NCBI GenBank assembly: GCA_014529385.2 | Contig: CM043950.1 | Coordinates: 152,398,945 to 152,462,944 of the forward strand | DNA from: Adiantum capillus-veneris | Taxonomy: Eukaryota; Streptophyta; Polypodiopsida; Polypodiales; Pteridaceae | Direction of reading: 5' to 3' | Length of the DNA: 64,000 nt | The notes under the pieces: model-generated | Databases searched by the model: none | What the model saw: only the letters and a program-made list of their open reading frames with translations | Told to the model about the DNA's origin: nothing | Shown: positions 58,500-64,000 of the stretch, piece after piece | How positions within the stretch are numbered: position 1 is the first letter of the stretch | Layout: each line of letters starts with the position of its first letter | Translations under genes and position numbers: made by a program

Positions 58500-58641
58500 G
58501 CAGTAAAAAATACTTACCATGGGTAAAAAAAGTTACTGTAGGTAAAAAGTGATTTGTATTTACCATGTAGGTGAAAAATATTTACTGTAGGTAAAAAATA
58601 TTTACTGTGGTAAAAAATATTTACTGTCGGTAAAAAAAGTG
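58500..58641. repeat. About 20-bp tandem repeat in LTR U3
   Basis: Units built on TTTACTGTAGGTAAAAAATA with substitutions. Position upstream of the TATA box suggests enhancer-like sequence, which is inference. Confidence 0.85.
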
Positions 58642-58922
58642 AAAACGGAGTATGTTGTGCTGTGAGTCCACACGAACATCCTCGTGTAAATTTCACTAGA
58701 AATTCACACCTAGAATGGGCTATTCTGTAAGATATAGGTTGTAGGCATGCATAAGAGCTCGTTCCCACGTATCTTCTGTCCATGGCACTTTTTACTCTTT
58801 GGTGCTTGTGAAGTAGATTTTTCTTCTCTTTCGAGATCCCTTGGACTAGAGTATCCTCATCTCCCCAACAACTGACTGTGCCTTTATTGCATCTTCAGAA
58901 GGGGTCCTAAAAACCATGCATC

Positions 58923-59050
58923 ACCAACCATGAGAGATTCTCATAAATATAGCATATTTTGCAACAAAAGTTGGACCATAACAGAATGTGACAACCCAGT
59001 CACACCTAGGTACCAACCATGAGACAGTTTCATGTACATAGCATACTTAG
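58923..59050. repeat. Imperfect duplication, 89-bp spacing
   Basis: ACCAACCATGAGAGATTCTC and ACCAACCATGAGACAGTTTC start two copies 89 bases apart, each followed by ATAGCATA. Confidence 0.75.
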
Positions 59051-61284
59051 ATATATTTAGAAACGACCCTCCGTTAAGGTGGTTTCACAACACTTGTAAT
59101 CGTAACAAGTTTGTACTTAGTATCCGACAATTTCTGGCCACTGAAATTGCTCCTGATACTGTGTGCTTAAAATGGTCGAACCAATGGATGCAACCAGCAC
59201 CTAGGGACTTCGTCGTGACACATTGGTAAAAATTTGGCGCTAGTGTCAGTCCAAGAGACTCACATTCTCCACATGTGGAATATGTCTCAAACAAGGATAT
59301 CAAGAAAAGCGACATCCATCAAGTACGAGCTAGTACTTGTGTGTGGAGGTAACTGCAAACACTCCGCGACAAGACTGAAAGGGACCCTCATTATCATGCT
59401 CCACACTGGCTGAACTGAACTCCTTGAGTTCCTAGACCATGTTGTATCCCATGTGACAACATGTGCCAAATCGAACCCTACAACTAGGTTCGTAACAGCA
59501 TAAGGTATAGTGGACGCTACGGTCCAAAATACTCTGTTCCAACATGCCCTTGGCATGGCTTTGAAACATTCAAGCGTACCATGAGTGTTGCCTACGCAAT
59601 CCGACCCCTTTGGTTAACATCTACGTAGTCAAACCCCTGGGTAAGACCCTTTGTAGAAACTACTCAACTAGCAGGCAACGGTAACCAACATAGTTAACCA
59701 TGTACATAATGATTGGAATCGACTCGAAAAGTTGAATTTGTCCGCTACCATGTGGTAGATTGTGGAATTATTTCCTTGAAAGTTTAACTGGGATAGATCA
59801 AACTGTGATCCTCAATGCCTATGGGGTGATTTAGTAGTCACCCTCCGGGTCGTACCCCAAACAATATGTCCATAGACACTCCGTAGTGCTATAGAGAGAG
59901 CAAGAAATCCACACAAGTGAACTGCCTAGTTCTTGTGGACAGCCATGCTGTCTCAACCGATTGCTGCATCTATACTTCCTTGTAGAGATCAACTGCTGTG
60001 AGTTGCAGATTTATCAAAAACTCAACTTGAGTGTCGCACTGAAAACATGTAGTGCAAAAAATGACACTGTAAACATCCGGAATGACAAGACCCTTGCTTG
60101 TCCATTAACATCGATGTATAATTCCTTGGGTAGCTTTGTTTACTCTTGAAAACAATCACCCAAAGAATGCCAATAGTTGGGTCTTACCCTTGGCCTGACA
60201 ATGGCTCTTAGCCTTTGTGGCTCATAGCCCTTGTGCAAATTAGTGTTCAATGGACGAACCGATGAAGACTAAGTTGAGTAGCATCTTAGCCACATGCTAG
60301 ATGAGAGTTAGAGAACCTTGGCTCAGGCACGAGAAAAACACGTATCAAAAGCTTCTTAGAAGGTTTTCATTATTCCCTTAAAGAGAGAGAACAAGAGAGA
60401 AGATGAGCATGCTGGGTTGCAGAACTTTCCTTGAACGACTATGACGTGTATAGTTGATTTCCATGCTCGTGTGCATCTTATGCCTAACGTGCAGCGTATC
60501 CTGTAAGCATGCAACAAGTTTTTTCTATGACTCTCTCATTGAGAGAGGTAACCGAAAAACAAAACCACAGCTGGATCTACTTGCCTTGCAGGGTCGTGAT
60601 TGTATGAAAATGACTTAGCATTGGCACTTTTCCTGTGAAATAAGTCCTAGATTTAGGTTCCTTTTAGTGCTGTTAGATGTTGATAGCAACCAACCATTAG
60701 GTTCAACAATCCATTACTTAGTCTGTCCTTGACAGAGTTGCGAGTGTGATAGCGGAAGCATAATGCATAAAGTGGTGGAATCCATGCCACCTGCTTAGCA
60801 TGCCTTGCATGCAAAAATGTAAGCCCTTAGCTACTATAACGGTCTCAAGCATGAGAACCAAAACCATAAGTGCCTTGCACAGAATAAACTGGTAGGGATT
60901 CTGTGAGCTGACATTCCCTATTTTACCAGTTCCCCAAACTTGTGTGCCAAAGCCCTTGATTCCAAATCAATGTCAATATCTCGGCACAAGGGAGAAGCCG
61001 TGCTTCATGTAAAATTTCCAAATCACTTTGCTTTGCACAATGACAGTAATTGCCAAGTAAAGTGTAAACATGGAAAAAAAAACAAGAAAAACTTAAACTT
61101 GGCTAACCTGGTAGTTGTTGTTGCAACCTGTTGTTATGAGATTCCAAAGGAAAAGCTCGCGTAAAGGTGGCTCATAGCCAAATCGGCCGTGTGAGAAAGA
61201 GTTGTCACATACGGATATACGCCCTCTTGTATCATATACATCCGTCGTATACGGAATGAAATAATCTGCAAACCATTTGTCAAA
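59051..61284. other. Non-coding retroelement interior
   Basis: No coding pattern recognised on either strand. Probably decayed interior of the outer retroelement. Confidence 0.45.
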
Positions 61285-61572
61285 GGGTGAAAGCATGTTA
61301 ACCTGTCGCGCTTTTTGTGCTAGTTAGCAGTTTCAAGTTAGCACATCTTCAAAAATTTGGGTGTCCGGTAAATTTTTAACAAATAATATCAAAATTTGTC
61401 GGAGGTTGTACATTTGGATTACTTGTTTCAAGTTCTTTCTATTGATATATCATATATCATAGATCTTGGAGATGTAGCTCAAGTTATTGTACTAGCTAGC
61501 ATATGTCAAAATTGTGCTAGTTAGCATTGTCCGGGACATGAAAAAGCAAGACAGGTGAACATGCTTTCACCC
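61285..61572. mobile_element. MITE with 4-bp TSD, copy B (288 bp)
   Basis: Same family as 11948-12234, in opposite orientation. Ends GGGTGAAAGCATGTTAA and its complement, TSD CAAA at 61281-61284 and 61573-61576. Confidence 0.93.
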
Positions 61573-62700
61573 CAAAGTCTTCCCAAGTTTGTATGCTCAT
61601 AGCATATGCCAAACGTGGTGAATCATTATGCAAGATGCATAAATAGAAGCCTTGCTTCACCTAAATCGGGTAGTGCTAATAGCCAACTGTCGTGGCTGCA
61701 AATAGCATGACAAAAATAATCAAACTTGAAATTTCAAGTGAAATTAACCAGTATTGTGTGACAATCATCCTATGCTGTCTTGTAGAAACAGTGACAAGGA
61801 GTCGGCCATGCCGAGCAACTTGCTGCCCTCAACAAATCCAGTAATATGCCATGCCTGTCACCTTGAGATGATGAAAAACTGGCCCTTGGCCCTGCCTTTG
61901 AAGCAAAAAGTAACCTGTGATGAGCGTGCTCCATCAAGGTACTCAGGAGAATCCATGCTTCATATAACTATGTCTAGCCTCTTTGCCGATAAATGCTGCT
62001 TGGCATTATGAATGATAGCCGTGATTATTCATTCCATTGCATACGAGAGTTACAAAGCACATGTGCAATAAGTACTCCACTTCATGCTGTCCAGGGTCTT
62101 GCCCAATTCGCAACCAATTTGGAATCTTGTGAGAAACTTCAATGCTCCAGGAGTGTAATACAAACCGTGCGTCGGCCCTGCCGAGTTCTGTGCACCTTGA
62201 ACAAGAGCGTTGCAGTAGAATCATTCAAGCCTTGCTTGATAAATTCTACCTGGAATCATGGTGAAAATCCATGAAGGCATCATAGCCGTTGAAGGATTGT
62301 GCTCTTAGTCGGCCAAGCCCAACATTTTGACTGTTGTCCTGAAGCCTTGCTCGCATGGCTTTTTCTTGCAAAGTGGTTCACCGCTTTCCACAAGCATAAT
62401 CCTTATTTAAGGTGCAATCGTAACTGATTCGGTGATGAAAGCTCCCTTGGAAAGCTCGATCCCGTGAACAGCCGTACCTACATATCCGTGTGCCGACATG
62501 GTCATACCATGTTGGTTCCGTCGCTTATTGAACAATCGGCGGTAAATTGAGAAGCTTGCTTTAGTGGAAAAAACTCCAGAATTTTTTGTCCCTGTAGAAG
62601 TATGGCATGGCCTTGGTTGCATGCCAAGCATGCCATGCGCTATGTGCCTGCATGGTTGCATGCCTTGACATGCAATTCACAAGAGCCACGGATCCCTGCC
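61573..62700. other. Loose degenerate repeat region
   Basis: Phrases such as GTCGGCC(A/C)TGCCGAG, GAAGCCTTGCT and CATGCTTCATAT recur with about 300-base spacing. No gene. Confidence 0.35.
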
Positions 62701-63133
62701 CCTATCAAGACGGGGTGCCCTAATTTAGGGCACCCACTAAATCCAAACTATGAGGAAAAACTCCATGGCGGCGACGCAGGCGACTCTGCAGGAAAAAAAT
62801 CCATTCGCGCTGGCCTGCATGGGATTTCTTGGGGCTCGCAGCAGGGATGGGATGTGCATAGCATGCCCGGGCGCACCTGATGAGTCCGGTCTTGGCGGGT
62901 TCTGAGCAGGTCGACATGCTTCCCTTTTTGCGTGCTAGCAGCCGATCCCACCAAGCTTCTCGACTTCGGTTTTGTAGAACGCCGATTCCTGCGGCCATGG
63001 CGGTGTCTAGAACCCCGATCACGAGAGGGAGAAAAGACATGCCGTCCTTGCAGCACAAAATCTTGCCATGCATCCATGAAAAACTCTGCCATGCTCCTTC
63101 TTCGCCGAAAGGAGGGCGAGCTTCCATGAACCC

Positions 63134-63136
<3 letters not shown>

Positions 63137-63221
<85 letters not shown>
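63137..63221. repeat. (GA)n microsatellite
   Basis: About 42 uninterrupted GA units. Confidence 0.97.
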
Positions 63222-63223
<2 letters not shown>

Positions 63224-63275
63224 GAAGATCCATGGCCTCCATGCCCCCTTCTTCTTCCTCCCCCTTCTCCCCTGA

Positions 63276-63287
63276 GCTTTGATACCA
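63276..63287 (-). promoter_or_regulatory. tRNA-iMet primer site
   Basis: TTGGTATCAAAGC on the minus strand, directly after the LTR. One change from the usual TGGTATCAGAGC. Confidence 0.7.
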
Positions 63288-63288
63288 A

Positions 63289-63441
63289 TGTAAGACCAGC
63301 GGGTAGATAGACATGCGAGTAACCTCCTAACCATCCTATATATAGGCCCCTAGCCCTCTTCCATATATAGAGCCCTTTACTGCATGTGTGTTCGGCACAT
63401 TGCCCGGGCCGTGCCCGTCTAGTCCTACCCTTGGCATGACA
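63289..63441 (-). repeat. 5' LTR copy A (153 bp)
   Basis: TGTAAGACC...GGCATGACA on the plus strand, with a TATATATAG promoter-like word. Same length as copy B. Confidence 0.88.
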
Positions 63442-63445
63442 CCAA

Positions 63446-63598
63446 TGTAAGACCAATAGGTAGACAGACATGCGAATAACCTCCCAACCATCCTATATAT
63501 AGGCCCCTGGCCCTCTTCCATATATAGACCCCTTTACTACATGTGTGTCCGGCACATTGCCCGGGCCGTGCCTGTCTAGTCCTACCCTTGGCATGACA
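63446..63598 (-). repeat. 5' LTR copy B (153 bp), tandem to copy A
   Basis: Separated from copy A by only CCAA, which is the first four bases of the primer-site side. This looks like a tandem LTR left by recombination. Confidence 0.88.
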
Positions 63599-64000
63599 AG
63601 TATGAGTAATTTGTAAGAGGGGTTGACCAAGAGATAGAGGGGGGCTGATTTTGGCAAAGCATTATCACACACAAACTCATACAATCTCATGTGTGAAGCA
63701 AGAAGATTCTCTCTATCCTTCTTAAGCTTTAATGGAAAGCTCATCACCTACTCCAAGCTTGTGAAAAGGGAGGCCTACACCAACAACTCTTGGCTTTGTG
63801 ATGAAAATCCAACCAAGATCCAAGCTTCAATGCATGCTCATCTCCTCTACCATGCTAATTACTAAGCTATACTAAGCTATTATGATTGATTAGGTGAGGA
63901 GATATACTTCTTTCTTTTAAGACTACTCCTTCTTCCTCTCAATCTACTCTCATACCCCGCTAGCTCTCACCATCTCCAAAGGTGTGGGAGGTCTTGGGTC
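63599..64000. other. Non-coding edge sequence
   Basis: No gene or repeat recognised. Confidence 0.4.

Larger units (their letters stand above)
52166..58958 (-). mobile_element. Ty3-type LTR retrotransposon lacking integrase
   Basis: Minus-strand order: 5' LTR (from below 58958 to 57393), primer site 57389-57378, an extra gene (57320-56440), gag (56039 to about 55300), PR-RT-RNase H (55279-52718), then only the R-U5 part of the 3' LTR (52717-52166). A deletion removed the end of RNase H, all of integrase and the 3' LTR U3. The two LTR parts that remain share 552 bp with few differences. The high-coordinate end is uncertain. Confidence 0.75.
57393..58958 (-). repeat. 5' LTR of the integrase-less Ty3 element
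   Basis: 57393-57944 is shared with the 3' remnant. The rest is U3, with a TATA box TATATAA at 57997-57991 (minus). (TTTACTGTAGGTAAAAAATA)-like units, about six, lie at 58500-58641, and a G-run lies near 58262. The outer limit is not fixed. Confidence 0.65.
62701..63288 (-). other. Leader of the short-LTR retroelement
   Basis: Minus-strand region after the 5' LTR: primer site, then a CCCCTTCTTCC-type purine/pyrimidine tract, a (CT)n run (63137-63221) and GC-rich non-coding sequence. Frames through the CT run are artefacts. Confidence 0.5.
50890..63598 (-). mobile_element. Retroelement with about 150-bp LTRs, heavily nested
   Basis: Same-orientation LTRs lie at 50890-51023 and at 63289-63441 and 63446-63598. 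On the minus strand the 5' LTR is followed by TGGTATCAAAGC, a tRNA-iMet type primer site. The 3' LTR is preceded by the typical Ty3 pol end VFEDENASPRGE. The interior 59018-63288 shows no gag or pol, so most coding sequence is lost. A second Ty3 element occupies about 52166-58958. That both LTR sets belong to one element is inferred from orientation and similarity. Confidence 0.6.

Overview
The window is land-plant nuclear DNA that is almost wholly accessory. It holds layered DNA transposons, LTR retrotransposons, hairpin MITEs and long (CT)n, (GA)n and (GT)n microsatellites. GT-AG introns, En/Spm (CACTA) and Ty3 elements, tRNA-iMet primer sites and a decayed PPR repeat point to a plant. The PPR wording and the heavy (CT)n load would fit a seed-free vascular plant such as a fern or lycophyte, but that is inference. 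No intact ordinary host gene was recognised.

1-990 is the 5' end of a minus-strand LTR retrotransposon that runs off the left edge. 1.7-7.7 kb is the least familiar block. A broken transposase-like gene (+) is followed by a histone H3-like gene (+) that keeps the canonical MARTKQT start and an H3 fold but carries a long foreign insertion in its tail. Two multi-exon minus-strand genes of unknown function follow. 7.7-15.2 kb holds tandem repeats, a PPR fossil, a small ORF that begins like one of the unknown genes, and a 1.7-kb palindromic minisatellite split by a 287-bp MITE.

15.2-49.0 kb is a nest of four copies of one CACTA family. Copy 1 (15218-21853, TSD GAG) and copy 2 (35194-42863, TSD TAT) have both ends. 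Copy 3 (27658-31199) lacks its 5' part but has the only uninterrupted tnpA-like gene. Copy 4 (31200-31714 plus 45157-49036) is old and was split by a gag-only LTR retrotransposon (31715-45156), which was later split by copy 2. A second, divergent CACTA lineage survives at 22.8-24.4 kb and 49.9-50.1 kb.

50.9-63.6 kb appears to be a minus-strand retroelement with about 150-bp LTRs. Its interior holds a second minus-strand Ty3 element (52.2 to about 58.9 kb) with gag, protease, RT and RNase H but no integrase, and an extra multi-exon gene before gag. The rest is non-coding apart from a second copy of the 4-bp-TSD MITE at 61285.

The transposases supply each other's movement functions only in principle, because every tnpD copy here carries a lesion. 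Coordinates of splice sites were read by eye from GT/AG signals and reading-frame continuity between copies.
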